A program made the position numbers and the translations under genes. This document shows, piece by piece, positions 28,443-36,984 of a stretch of DNA of 64,000 bases. Origin of the DNA: Ectopseudomonas guguanensis (GTDB lineage Bacteria; Pseudomonadota; Gammaproteobacteria; Pseudomonadales; Pseudomonadaceae); assembly GCF_900104265.1 (NCBI RefSeq), contig NZ_FNJJ01000003.1, positions 226,672 to 290,671 of the forward strand, read 5' to 3'. Position 1 is the stretch's first letter. Each line of letters begins with the position of its first letter. The notes under the pieces are model-generated. The model saw only the letters and a program-made list of their open reading frames with translations, had not been told where the DNA came from and did not search any database.

Positions 28443-28842
28443 ACGGCGGCTAGCGCAGATCGCCTGGCTTGCGCGGCTTGCATTGGCGGCGGTATTCGTC
28501 TGGCATGGTCTGGCACCGAAGATTCTCTGGCTGAGCCCTGACGAGGTGGCGATGATCGGTGCGCACGGCTTGCCCGATCACGCGTTGTTCGCGCCGGAGC
28601 TGATCGCCCGTGTCGGCGGCGTTGCCGAGGTATTGCTGGGCATCGCGCTGCTGACGATTCGCCGTCAGCGCTGGCCGTTGCTGGTGGCCGCTGCAGTCTT
28701 GCTGGTGCTGCTGCTTGATGTTGCGCTGCTGAGCCCCCATCTGTTGATTCAGGCGTTCAATCCGCTGTCCACCAACCTGGCGGCGCTGGCCCTCTGCGCG
28801 GTGGCCTGGCTGGCCGAAGCGCCTGCCACCGCCGACTCCTGA
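28435..28842 (+). CDS. DoxX-like four-helix membrane protein
   Basis: 135 aa with four predicted membrane helices: about residues 10-25, 60-77, 80-99 and 110-125. The first reads RLALAAVFVWHGLAPKI, a DoxX-like opening. Such proteins are often encoded with DCC-domain partners, as here. The start at 28435 overlaps the DCC gene by 8 bp; an alternative ATG at 28387 would overlap more. Function unknown. Confidence 0.8.
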   Translation: MTERRLAQIAWLARLALAAVFVWHGLAPKILWLSPDEVAMIGAHGLPDHALFAPELIARVGGVAEVLLGIALLTIRRQRWPLLVAAAVLLVLLLDVALLSPHLLIQAFNPLSTNLAALALCAVAWLAEAPATADS

Positions 28843-28850
28843 GGCCCCTC

Positions 28851-30614
28851 ATGACTTCTCTGCTTTCCTCCCGCCAGCGTGGTGCGATACGCCTGGCCTG
28901 GCGCTTTATCGCGCCTTATCGCGGGCGGGTACTGGGCGCCTTGCTGGCGCTGCTGTTTACCGCCGCCATCACCCTGTCCATGGGCCAGGGCATCAAGCTG
29001 CTGGTGGATCAGGGCCTGGCCACGCAATCGCCGGCTGCATTGCGTCAGTCCCTGCTGCTGTTCTTCGTGCTGGTGCTGGCTTTGGCGTTCGGCACCTACA
29101 CGCGCTTCTACCTGGTGTCCTGGCTGGGCGAGCGGGTGGTGGCCGATATTCGCCGGCGGGTGTTCGATCACCTGATCGAGCTGCATCCGGGCTTCTATGA
29201 AAGCAATCGCAGCTCGGAGATTCAGTCACGGTTGACCGCCGACACCACCTTGCTGCAGTCGGTGATCGGCTCGTCGCTGTCCATGGCCCTGCGCAATCTG
29301 ATCATGCTGGTCGGCGGCAGCGTGCTGCTGGTGGTCACCAACCCCAAGCTCAGCGGCATCGTGCTGGCCGCGCTGCCGCTGGTGGTGGCACCGATCCTGC
29401 TGTTCGGCCGCCGCGTGCGCGCGCTGTCGCGGCAGAGCCAGGACCGCGTGGCCGACGTGGGCAGCTACGTCGGCGAGGTGTTGGGGCAAATCAAGACGGT
29501 GCAGGCCTACAACCACCAGAACGAGGACAAGCGACGCTTTGGCGAGTCCGCCGAGGCCGCTTTCGATGTCGCGCGTAAACGCATCGCTCAGCGTTCCTGG
29601 CTGATCACCGTGGTCATCGTGCTGGTACTCGGGGCGGTGGGCGTCATGCTCTGGGTTGGCGGCATGGACGTGATCGCCGGGCGCATTTCCGGCGGCGAGC
29701 TGGCAGCCTTCGTCTTCTACGCCCTGATCGTCGGTTCGTCCTTCGGCACCCTGAGCGAGGTGATCGGCGAGCTGCAGCGCGCGGCCGGAGCGGCGGAGCG
29801 TATTGGCGAACTGCTGCGCTCCAGCAATGCCATCGTCGCGCCGGAGCAGCCTCAGCATCTGCCGCAGCCGGTGCGTGGGCGCATCGAGTTGCAGGGCGTG
29901 CGTTTCGCCTACCCGTCGCGGCCCGACAGCTATGCCATCGATGGCATCGACCTGCAGGTGGCGGCTGGTGAAACGCTGGCGCTGGTCGGGCCGTCCGGGG
30001 CGGGCAAGTCGACGCTGTTCGATCTGCTGCTGCGCTTTTTCGACCCGCAGGCCGGGCGCATCCTCATCGACGGCGTGCCGATCGATCAGCTCGATCCGCG
30101 CGAGCTGCGCGCCTGCTTCGCTCTGGTGTCGCAGAATCCGGCGCTGTTCTTCGGTACGGTCGAGGACAATATTCGCTATGGCCGGCTACACGCCAGCCAG
30201 GCCGAGGTAGAAGCAGCCGCGCGAGCGGCGTATGCCCATGAGTTCATCGAGCGTCTGCCGCAGGGTTATCAGACCCACCTGGGTGAAGCCGGGCTCGGGC
30301 TGTCGGGTGGGCAGCGTCAGCGTCTGGCCATCGCCCGCGCCTTGCTGGCCGATGCGCCTATCCTGCTGCTAGACGAGGCCACCAGCGCCCTGGATGCCGA
30401 GAGCGAACACCTGATCCAGCAGGCGCTCCCTACGCTGATGAGCGGTCGCACCACGCTGGTGATCGCGCATCGGCTGGCCACCGTCAAGCAGGCCGAACGC
30501 ATCGCGGTGATCGAGCGCGGTCGGCTGGCGGCCATCGGCAGCCATGCCCAGTTGCTCGCCGGCAGTCCGCTCTATGCGCGCCTGGCGCAGCTGCAGTTCG
30601 GCGAGGCCGGCTAA
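28851..30614 (+). CDS. ABC exporter with fused permease and ATPase (MsbA-like)
   Basis: A 587-aa half-transporter with a six-helix permease in the first ~310 residues. The ATPase has Walker A GPSGAGKST (near 382), signature LSGGQRQRLAIARALL (near 484), Walker B ILLLDEATSALD and switch histidine in IAHRLATV. Type IV exporters of this kind move lipids, peptides or drugs outward as dimers. Relation to MsbA or to peptide exporters cannot be decided. It is 8 bp after the DoxX-like gene and overlaps the stop of the convergent EamA gene. Confidence 0.9.
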   Translation: MTSLLSSRQRGAIRLAWRFIAPYRGRVLGALLALLFTAAITLSMGQGIKLLVDQGLATQSPAALRQSLLLFFVLVLALAFGTYTRFYLVSWLGERVVADIRRRVFDHLIELHPGFYESNRSSEIQSRLTADTTLLQSVIGSSLSMALRNLIMLVGGSVLLVVTNPKLSGIVLAALPLVVAPILLFGRRVRALSRQSQDRVADVGSYVGEVLGQIKTVQAYNHQNEDKRRFGESAEAAFDVARKRIAQRSWLITVVIVLVLGAVGVMLWVGGMDVIAGRISGGELAAFVFYALIVGSSFGTLSEVIGELQRAAGAAERIGELLRSSNAIVAPEQPQHLPQPVRGRIELQGVRFAYPSRPDSYAIDGIDLQVAAGETLALVGPSGAGKSTLFDLLLRFFDPQAGRILIDGVPIDQLDPRELRACFALVSQNPALFFGTVEDNIRYGRLHASQAEVEAAARAAYAHEFIERLPQGYQTHLGEAGLGLSGGQRQRLAIARALLADAPILLLDEATSALDAESEHLIQQALPTLMSGRTTLVIAHRLATVKQAERIAVIERGRLAAIGSHAQLLAGSPLYARLAQLQFGEAG

Positions 30615-31462
30615 CTCTTGGGCCGGATCGTCGCCGCCGCTCCGGCCGAGGCGACGATGATCGCGCCGACGGCCAGCCACTGGCCCCAGAGCAGCTTTTC
30701 GCCGAGAAAAGCCAGGCCGCACATGGCCGCGATTGCCGGCTCCAGGCTCATCAAGACGCTGAAGGTGCGCGCTGGCAGGCGCGTCAGAGCCACCATCTCC
30801 AGGCTGTAGGGCAGTGCTGAGGACAGCACTGCGACGCCTAAGGCAATGGGCAGCAGGTCGAGGCTGAGCAGATCGCTGCCTGCGTGCCAGGCGCCGATGG
30901 GCAAGACCAGCAATGCGGCGACCCAGGTGCCCAGCGCGACGGTGTGGCGGCCATGCTGGGCGCCGGCTTTCTGCCCGAAGATGATGTATAGCGCCCAGCA
31001 AACGCCTGCGCCAAGGGCCAGAGCCGCGCCGAGTGGATCGATGGCGCTCTGCGTGGCGCCAGTTGGCAGGAGCATCCACAGGCCGATGACGGCCAGGATC
31101 ACCCAGACGAAATCCAGCAGGCGGCGCGAGGAAAACAGCGCCAGGGCCAGCGGGCCGGTGAACTCCAGTGCTACGGCGATACCCAGTGGGATGCTCTGCA
31201 ATGACATGTAGAACAGCAGATTCATGCCGCCCAGCGCCAGGCCGTAGGCAAGCAATGACTGGCACTTGCGCAGGTCCAGCTTGGCACGCCAGGGCTGCAT
31301 CACCAGCGACAGAATGATTGCCCCTAGCACCAGGCGCAGGGTGGTCGTGCCTTCGGCGCCGACTATCGGGAACAGGCTCTTGGCCAGCGAGGCGCCGCTC
31401 TGGATCGACACCATGGCCACCACGAGCAGGGCGATGGGAACAAGAAGGGCGGAGCGTGGCAT
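30611..31462 (-). CDS. EamA/DMT family transporter (RhtA-like)
   Basis: A 283-aa integral membrane protein with about ten helices in two EamA repeats. RhtA-like features are the N-terminal MVSIQSGASLAKSLFP and ALEFTGPLALALF, and MVALTRLPARTFSVLMSLEP in the second half. Relatives export amino acids such as threonine and homoserine. Substrate not assignable. Its end overlaps the ABC gene by 4 bp on the opposite strand. Confidence 0.87.
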   Translation of the reverse strand: MPRSALLVPIALLVVAMVSIQSGASLAKSLFPIVGAEGTTTLRLVLGAIILSLVMQPWRAKLDLRKCQSLLAYGLALGGMNLLFYMSLQSIPLGIAVALEFTGPLALALFSSRRLLDFVWVILAVIGLWMLLPTGATQSAIDPLGAALALGAGVCWALYIIFGQKAGAQHGRHTVALGTWVAALLVLPIGAWHAGSDLLSLDLLPIALGVAVLSSALPYSLEMVALTRLPARTFSVLMSLEPAIAAMCGLAFLGEKLLWGQWLAVGAIIVASAGAAATIRPKS

Positions 31463-31487
31463 GGGCTGGGGTCCTGATGGTGATCAA

Positions 31488-31516
31488 AGAAAAAACCGGC
31501 CGCTGGGGCCGGTTCT
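31488..31516 (-). terminator. Terminator of ppnP
   Basis: An AACCGGCC / GGCCGGTT stem within AAAGAAAAA and TTCTTT flanks. On the minus strand the T-run follows the stem, about 25 bp after the ppnP stop and just upstream of the EamA start. Confidence 0.8.
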
Positions 31517-31539
31517 TTGAGTGCTTTACGGCTGGGCTG

Positions 31540-31821
31540 TTAGCGGTATTCGCAGAGGTAGGCGGTATCCACGGCCACCTTGAGCTGGAACTTGCTGTTG
31601 GCCTCGACGGTGAACTGGCTGCCGGCCTCATAGGTGTTCCAGCTGTCGCTGCCCGGCAGTTTCACGGTCAGGGCACCGGCCACCACGTGCATCACTTCCA
31701 GCTGGCTGGTGCCGAACTCGTATTCGCCCGGGGCCATCACACCGATGGTGGCAGGGCCTTCGGCCATGGCGAAGCCGATGGATTTGACGGTGCCGTCGAA
31801 GTACTCGTTGACCTTGAACAT
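31540..31821 (-). CDS. ppnP: Pyrimidine/purine nucleoside phosphorylase
   Basis: A 93-aa cupin-fold enzyme that phosphorolyses nucleosides (uridine, adenosine, guanosine and others). The N-terminus [17 protein letters not shown], the core [21 protein letters not shown] and the end YLCEYR are those of the YaiE/PpnP family, and length matches (94 aa in E. coli). It has its own terminator and lies downstream of the exonuclease gene. Confidence 0.95.
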   Translation of the reverse strand: MFKVNEYFDGTVKSIGFAMAEGPATIGVMAPGEYEFGTSQLEVMHVVAGALTVKLPGSDSWNTYEAGSQFTVEANSKFQLKVAVDTAYLCEYR

Positions 31822-31888
31822 CTGCGATTCCTCGGGAAAAGGGTTACGAAAGGGGGCGCCAGTATGCCCAAGCGCCTTTTCTTCGTCA

Positions 31889-32437
31889 TCAGTCTTTGAG
31901 GGGGAGTACCAGCGGCAGCAGGCGCGCGGTATTGCGCGCGTCCTCGAGGGCCCGGTGCTGCTGCCCCTGGAACTGCATGCCGGCCAGTTGCAGTGCGCTG
32001 TGCAGGCCGACCGGACGCTGCAGCTGGCGGGCCTTGGCGAAGGCCTGCTTCAGGTTCAGGTGAGGCGCGTCGGCCAGCAGGCTGTGCAGGCGATGCTGGC
32101 GCCACTCCTGCTCCAGCTGGCGGCGATCGTAATCGCCCCAGCTGCTCCAGCCGACCAGGCGTGGCGCATGCTGCGTCAGCCAGCGCTCGAACTGTGCCCA
32201 GACCTGCGGCATGGGGGCGGCGCTGTCGATATCGGCCTGGGCGATGTGGGTGAGGTCACGGCAGAAGTCGGTCAGGCAGGGACGGCGCTGTGGTTTGACG
32301 AAGCGCTGGAAGTGATCGCGCTCATGCCCGTCAGCGCCGACCAGGCTGGCGCCGATCTCGATGATTTCCATTTCCTCCAGCGGCCAGCCACCTTCGTCGG
32401 TCGTGGCTTCCAGGTCGATGACCAACCAATGTCCCAT
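31889..32437 (-). CDS. DnaQ-like 3'-5' exonuclease (ERI-1/KapD type)
   Basis: A 182-aa DEDDh exonuclease. Motif I is [12 protein letters not shown], motif II is [17 protein letters not shown], and motif III is [14 protein letters not shown]. The [13 protein letters not shown] segment is typical of the ERI-1-like branch, which trims RNA 3' ends in eukaryotes and regulates sporulation in Bacillus (KapD). The target in Pseudomonas is unknown. Divergent from the dehydrogenase at 32558. Confidence 0.88.
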   Translation of the reverse strand: MGHWLVIDLEATTDEGGWPLEEMEIIEIGASLVGADGHERDHFQRFVKPQRRPCLTDFCRDLTHIAQADIDSAAPMPQVWAQFERWLTQHAPRLVGWSSWGDYDRRQLEQEWRQHRLHSLLADAPHLNLKQAFAKARQLQRPVGLHSALQLAGMQFQGQQHRALEDARNTARLLPLVLPLKD

Positions 32438-32557
32438 TGGCGCTCCTAATCGTTCGCAAGGCCTGCTCGGGGCCGACTGGCAGGCAGTATGGAAGGCCTT
32501 TCCGGCCAGGGCAAACGTCGTGTTAGGCTCTGCGGCCTATGTCCGCAGGAGGTTGTC

Positions 32558-33430
32558 ATGGCAAAGGTCGCATTTATCGGCTTGGGTGTTATGGGGTATC
32601 CGATGGCCGGGCATCTGGCCCGTAAAGGCCATCAGGTGACGGTCTACAACCGCTCGCCGGGCAAGGCCGAGCAGTGGATGGGCGAGTACGCCGGCAGCAG
32701 CGCGCCGACTCCGCGCGAGGCGGCGCAGGGGGCTGAGCTGGTGATGTGTTGCGTCGGCAATGACGACGACCTGCGTAGTGTGATTCTGGGCGAGCAGGGC
32801 GCTTTCGCCGGCATGGCGCCGGGGGCCATTCTCGTCGACCACACCACGGCCTCGGCCGACGTCGCGCGTGAGCTGGCGGCCATCGCGGCCGAGCGCGGCC
32901 TGGGGTTTCTCGATGCGCCGGTGTCCGGCGGTCAGGCTGGCGCGGTCAACGGCGTGCTGACGGTCATGGTGGGCGGCGAACAGCAGGCCTACGCCGCGGC
33001 CGAGCCGGTGATCCAGTGCTACGCACGGATGATCCGCCTAATGGGTCCGGCAGGCAGCGGGCAGCTGAGCAAGATGGTCAACCAGATCTGCATTGCCGGC
33101 CTGGTCCAGGGCTTGGCCGAAGGCCTCAACTTCGCCCAGCGCGCCGGCCTGGATGCTCACGCCCTGGTCGATGTGATCAGCAAGGGTGCGGCTCAGTCCT
33201 GGCAGATGGAAAACCGCTACAAGACCATGCTCGCCGGCGAGTTCGATTTCGGCTTCGCGGTCGACTGGATGCGCAAGGACCTGTCGATCGTGCTCGAGGA
33301 GTCGCGACGCAATGGCGCGCAGCTGCCGGTGACGGCGCTGGTCGACCAGTTCTATGCCGACGTGCAGGGCATGGGCGGCGGGCGCTGGGATACGTCCAGC
33401 CTGCTGGCGCGTCTGCAGCGAGACCGCTGA
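32558..33430 (+). CDS. Beta-hydroxyacid dehydrogenase family (3-hydroxyisobutyrate dehydrogenase-like)
   Basis: 290 aa. The Rossmann motif GLGVMGYPMAGHLARKGH and NRSP indicate NADP preference. The substrate motif is DAPVSGGQAGA, and the catalytic lysine is in GQLSKMVNQI. Family members oxidise 3-hydroxyisobutyrate, tartronate semialdehyde or related acids; exact substrate unknown. The start at 32558 follows CAGGAGG. The order exonuclease - dehydrogenase - YkgJ protein is the one I recall for PA1575-PA1577. Confidence 0.9.
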   Translation: MAKVAFIGLGVMGYPMAGHLARKGHQVTVYNRSPGKAEQWMGEYAGSSAPTPREAAQGAELVMCCVGNDDDLRSVILGEQGAFAGMAPGAILVDHTTASADVARELAAIAAERGLGFLDAPVSGGQAGAVNGVLTVMVGGEQQAYAAAEPVIQCYARMIRLMGPAGSGQLSKMVNQICIAGLVQGLAEGLNFAQRAGLDAHALVDVISKGAAQSWQMENRYKTMLAGEFDFGFAVDWMRKDLSIVLEESRRNGAQLPVTALVDQFYADVQGMGGGRWDTSSLLARLQRDR

Positions 33431-33617
33431 TTGACAAAGGCCGTTGAACGTCGTCGGCAACGAAGGCATGGCTGCAGGCGGTGGGGCGAAGCAGGGCGCC
33501 CGAGCCGGGGCGGGCAGTGCAGCGCAAGGTGGTGTTCAGCGGCCCGCCCGAGGGCCTCGACGGATGGCGCGCGCCTCATTAGGATCGCCGCCGTTCGTTT
33601 GTAGTCGAGGTCGTTTC

Positions 33618-33869
33618 ATGGAGTGTCGTGCCGGTTGCGGTGCCTGCTGCATCGCGCCTTCCATCAGCTCGCCGATTCCAGGCATGCCGAACGGCAAGCC
33701 GGCTGGCGTGCGCTGCATCCATCTCAACGCCGATTTTCTCTGCGCCCTGTTCGGTCGCCCGGAGCGGCCCGCGGTCTGTAGCGGGTTCAAGGCGGATGAG
33801 CAGGTGTGCGGCGATGACCGGGAAAGTGCCATCCGCCTGCTGGGTTGGCTGGAGCAGGCGACTGCCTGA
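33618..33869 (+). CDS. YkgJ family cysteine-cluster protein
   Basis: An 83-aa protein with MECRAGCGACC at the start and RCIHLN ... CALFGRPERPAVC later, a CxxxCxxCC plus scattered cysteines pattern that likely binds zinc or an iron-sulfur cluster. Function unknown. The start at 33618 is chosen because the motif begins there. Its region between 33431 and 33617 holds no further gene. Confidence 0.85.
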   Translation: MECRAGCGACCIAPSISSPIPGMPNGKPAGVRCIHLNADFLCALFGRPERPAVCSGFKADEQVCGDDRESAIRLLGWLEQATA

Positions 33870-33934
33870 GCAGCCGAACCGCCTGCACATCGTGCGGGTC
33901 GAAGGCAAACAGTCCCACCGGGAGTTGCTCGAAG

Positions 33935-34534
33935 ATGATGCGTTATTCCGTTTTGCTCATGATGCTCTGCGCGACCGCCGTCCAGGCCGCCGAAAGGCAG
34001 TGGCGTCTGGAGCGTGAAGAGCAGGGCGTCAGCGTGTATCTGGCTGACGTGCCAGGCTCGAAGTACAAGGCCTATCGCGGCGTGGTCACGATCAATGGCG
34101 ATCTGGCTGCGGTGCAGGCCGCGCAGGAGGACATCGAAGGTTCCTGCGCCTGGATCTTCAGTTGCCAGCAGCAGCGTCTGCTGGACACCCGGGGCGATGT
34201 GAGCGAGCTGTACACCCGCTTCGAAATGCCCTGGCCGGTGAAGGCACGCGATTCGGTGATTAGGGTGACCACGCACATCGATGCCGATGGCGGCGTTATG
34301 CGTCTGCTCGAGGCGGTGCCGGATCGCCTGCCTGAGGAAAAGGACTTCGTGCGCGTGCAGCGCGTCGATGGCCGCTGGCAGCTGAAGCCGCTGGCTGACG
34401 GCAAGGTGGAGGTGACCTACGAGGCGCATACCGAGCCGGGCGGCAGCGTGCCGTCGTGGCTGGCCAACAGTTTCGTCGTCGATGCGCCGTTGCAGACGCT
34501 GCAAGGCTTGCGGGCCAAGGTGGAGGGCCGCTGA
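33935..34534 (+). CDS. Secreted START-domain lipid-binding-like protein
   Basis: 199 aa with a short signal peptide (MMRYSVLLMMLCATAVQA). The mature part reads WRLEREEQGVSVYLADVPGS, then KAYRGVVTING and VSELYTRFEMPWPVKARDSV, in the style of START domains that hold hydrophobic ligands. Probably periplasmic. Ligand unknown. The gene ends at a bidirectional terminator shared with gltA. Confidence 0.85.
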   Translation: MMRYSVLLMMLCATAVQAAERQWRLEREEQGVSVYLADVPGSKYKAYRGVVTINGDLAAVQAAQEDIEGSCAWIFSCQQQRLLDTRGDVSELYTRFEMPWPVKARDSVIRVTTHIDADGGVMRLLEAVPDRLPEEKDFVRVQRVDGRWQLKPLADGKVEVTYEAHTEPGGSVPSWLANSFVVDAPLQTLQGLRAKVEGR

Positions 34535-34552
34535 AAACGTGGCGTTATCAAT

Positions 34553-34582
34553 AAAAAAGGCTGCCGGATGGGCAGCCTTTTT
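34553..34582. terminator. Bidirectional terminator between the START gene and gltA
   Basis: AAAAAAGGCTGCC / GGCAGCCTTTTT with a 4- to 5-base loop (GGAT/GGATG). The A-run and T-run make it effective for both converging transcripts. Confidence 0.88.
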
Positions 34583-34602
34583 CGTTTCGTCTCGCGGCGC
34601 TA

Positions 34603-35883
34603 TCAGTCGCGATCGGCGGGCAGGTCGCGCTGCTCGTAACCGGTGTACAGCTGGCGCGGACGGCCGATCTTGTACGGGCCGGAGAGCATTTCCTTCCAGT
34701 GCGAGATCCAGCCCACGGTACGTGCCAGGGCGAAGATCACGGTGAACATCGAGGTCGGAATGCCGATGGCCTTGAGGATGATGCCCGAGTAGAAGTCCAC
34801 GTTCGGGTAGAGATTGCGCTCCTTGAAGTAAGGATCGTTGCGCGCGATCTCTTCGAGCTTCATCGCCAGTTCCAATTGCGGGTCGTTGATGCCCAGCTCG
34901 GCCAGCACTTCGTCGCAGGTCTGCTTCATGACCTTGGCGCGCGGATCGAAGTTCTTGTACACGCGGTGGCCGAAGCCCATCAGCTTGAACGGATCGTTCT
35001 TGTCCTTGGCCTTGGCCACGTACTTGTCGATGTTGTCCACGCTGCCGATCTCGTCGAGCATGGTCAGCACCGCTTCGTTGGCACCGCCGTGTGCCGGACC
35101 CCACAGCGCGGCGATGCCGGCGGCGATACAGGCGAACGGGTTGGCGCCGGAAGAGCCGGCCAGGCGGACGGTGGAGGTGGAGGCGTTCTGCTCATGGTCG
35201 GCGTGGAGGATGAAGATCTTGTCCATCGCCTTGGCCAGCACCGGGCTGATCGGTTTGATCTCGCACGGGGTGTTGAACATCATGTGCAGGAAGTTTTCCG
35301 CGTAGTTCAGGTCGTTACGCGGGTACATCATGGGCTGGCCCATGGAGTACTTGTAGGTCATGGCGGCGATGGTCGGCATCTTGGCCACCAGGCGCATGGC
35401 CGAAACCTCGCGATGCTGCGGATTATTGATGTCCAGCGAGTCGTGATAGAAGGCGGACAGGGCGCCGACCACGCCACACATGATGGCCATCGGGTGGGCG
35501 TCGCGGCGGAAACCGTTGAAGAAGGTCTTCAGCTGCTCGTGAACCATGGTGTGGTTCTTGATGGTGCTGACGAACTTGGCCTTCTCTTCCTTGCTCGGCA
35601 GTTCGCCGTTGAGCAACAGGTAGCAGGTTTCCAGGTAGTCGGAGCGCTCGGCGAGCTGCTCGATGGGGTAGCCGCGGTGCAGCAGGATGCCCTTGTCGCC
35701 ATCGATATAGGTGATCTTCGACTCGCAGGAGGCGGTCGACATGAAACCAGGATCAAAGGTGAACCGACCCGTGGCGGTCAGGCTCCGCACATCGATTACA
35801 TCGGGACCAACAGTGCCGGTCAGAACGGGCAGTTCGACGGGGGCATTGCCCTCGATGATCAACTGCGCTTTTTTGTCAGCCAT
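34603..35883 (-). CDS. gltA: Citrate synthase, type II
   Basis: Condenses oxaloacetate and acetyl-CoA to citrate. 426 aa, the length of the hexameric NADH-inhibited Gram-negative enzymes. Active-site pieces are [32 protein letters not shown] (catalytic His) and [13 protein letters not shown]. The start is 35883 because AGGAGG stands nearby and the family begins MADKKAQLI; an upstream frame of 15 codons is not conserved. It is divergent from sdhC over 349 bp. Confidence 0.97.
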   Translation of the reverse strand: MADKKAQLIIEGNAPVELPVLTGTVGPDVIDVRSLTATGRFTFDPGFMSTASCESKITYIDGDKGILLHRGYPIEQLAERSDYLETCYLLLNGELPSKEEKAKFVSTIKNHTMVHEQLKTFFNGFRRDAHPMAIMCGVVGALSAFYHDSLDINNPQHREVSAMRLVAKMPTIAAMTYKYSMGQPMMYPRNDLNYAENFLHMMFNTPCEIKPISPVLAKAMDKIFILHADHEQNASTSTVRLAGSSGANPFACIAAGIAALWGPAHGGANEAVLTMLDEIGSVDNIDKYVAKAKDKNDPFKLMGFGHRVYKNFDPRAKVMKQTCDEVLAELGINDPQLELAMKLEEIARNDPYFKERNLYPNVDFYSGIILKAIGIPTSMFTVIFALARTVGWISHWKEMLSGPYKIGRPRQLYTGYEQRDLPADRD

Positions 35884-35942
35884 ATGTGGCCTCCTAGTTA
35901 TGCTTGAAATCATCAGACAGCCCCCCACGCAGGGCCCGCACC

Positions 35943-35970
35943 ACTATAGTGGGATAAATCCGAAAGTCAA
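35943..35970 (-). promoter_or_regulatory. Candidate sigma70 promoter of gltA
   Basis: On the minus strand TTGACT, a 16-bp spacer and TATAGT, about 60 bp upstream of the gltA start. This is close to the sigma70 consensus. Confidence 0.6.
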
Positions 35971-36084
35971 TTTGCGAGAACCCAGGCAGTAGAAGGGTTT
36001 GCACGGGATTTTCAATGAAAAAAGGCCGCTATTTACGCCATTTGTTTCAAGGCTGCAATGCGCTTTTTGGGGTAGGGCATTGCA

Positions 36085-36113
36085 TTGTCATTAGTCTGCT
36101 AACTGTCTATACT
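36085..36113 (+). promoter_or_regulatory. Candidate sigma70 promoter of the sdh-suc operon
   Basis: TTGTCA, a 17-bp spacer and TATACT, about 120 bp before sdhC. The 349-bp gltA-sdhC gap (35884-36232) otherwise holds a long leader and no ORF; I see no obvious regulator site. Confidence 0.65.
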
Positions 36114-36232
36114 CTGCGCCCGACCGCCAGGGGCTTTGCGGCCATATCATGGCGGTCGTCACTCCTTGGGTGATGGGTACCTGACCAGTGCACTTCCCAA
36201 CAACTTTGCCCTGATAGTTAGGGGCTCTCAGT

Positions 36233-36619
36233 GTGATAAAAGCCGTGAATAGCCAACGACCTGTAAACCTAGACCTTAGGACTATCAAGCTCCCAGTCAC
36301 CGCTTACACCTCCATTCTTCACCGCATCTCCGGTGTCATCCTCTTTGTCGGTATCGCCATCCTGCTGTTCGGCCTCGACAAGTCGCTGACCTCCGAAGAG
36401 GGCTTCGCCCAGGTGAAAGAGTGCCTGACCAGCCCGCTGGCCAAGTTCGTGATCTGGGGTCTTCTGTCCGCTCTGCTGTATCACCTGGTGGCCGGCGTGC
36501 GCCACTTGATCATGGACATGGGTATCGGCGAGACGCTGGAAGGCGGCAAGCTGGGCTCGAAAATCGTCATCGCCGTCGCGGCGGTCGTGATCGTGCTGCT
36601 GGGGGTGTGGATATGGTAA
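36233..36619 (+). CDS. sdhC: Succinate dehydrogenase cytochrome b556 subunit
   Basis: A 128-aa inner-membrane anchor of complex II with three membrane helices. It has RPVNLDLRTIKLPVTAYTSILHRISG (quinone-side signature) and the haem-ligand region HLVAGVRHLIMD. The start is GTG at 36233, preceded by AGGGG; an internal GTG at 36245 is possible but has no Shine-Dalgarno site. It overlaps sdhD by 7 bp. Confidence 0.95.
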   Translation: MIKAVNSQRPVNLDLRTIKLPVTAYTSILHRISGVILFVGIAILLFGLDKSLTSEEGFAQVKECLTSPLAKFVIWGLLSALLYHLVAGVRHLIMDMGIGETLEGGKLGSKIVIAVAAVVIVLLGVWIW

Positions 36620-36981
36620 CCAATGTCACGAATTTCTCGCGTTCGGGCCTCTATGACTGGATGGCGCAACGCGTTTCTGCGGTCGTTCTCGCGGCTTATA
36701 CGCTGTTTCTGCTGGGCTATGTGATCTGCAATCCGGGTATGGGCTACGCCGAGTGGCATGGTCTGTTCTCGCATACCGCAATGCGCATCTTCAGCCTGTT
36801 GGCTCTGGTAGCACTGAGCGTGCACGCCTGGGTCGGCATGTGGACCATCTCCACTGACTACCTGACGCCGATGGCGCTGGGCAAGTCGGCGACCGTTGTG
36901 CGTTTCCTGTTCCAGGCCGTGTGCGGCATCGCCATGTTCGCGATGTTCGTCTGGGGCGTGCAGATTTTGTGGGGTTTCTGA
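36613..36981 (+). CDS. sdhD: Succinate dehydrogenase membrane anchor subunit
   Basis: 122 aa, three membrane helices, second anchor of complex II. Signature pieces are FSRSGLYDWMAQRVSAVVL and the haem/quinone region LSVHAWVGMWTISTDYL. The start at 36613 overlaps the end of sdhC, implying coupled translation; sdhA begins 3 bp after its stop. Confidence 0.95.
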   Translation: MVTNVTNFSRSGLYDWMAQRVSAVVLAAYTLFLLGYVICNPGMGYAEWHGLFSHTAMRIFSLLALVALSVHAWVGMWTISTDYLTPMALGKSATVVRFLFQAVCGIAMFAMFVWGVQILWGF

Positions 36982-36984
36982 TCC

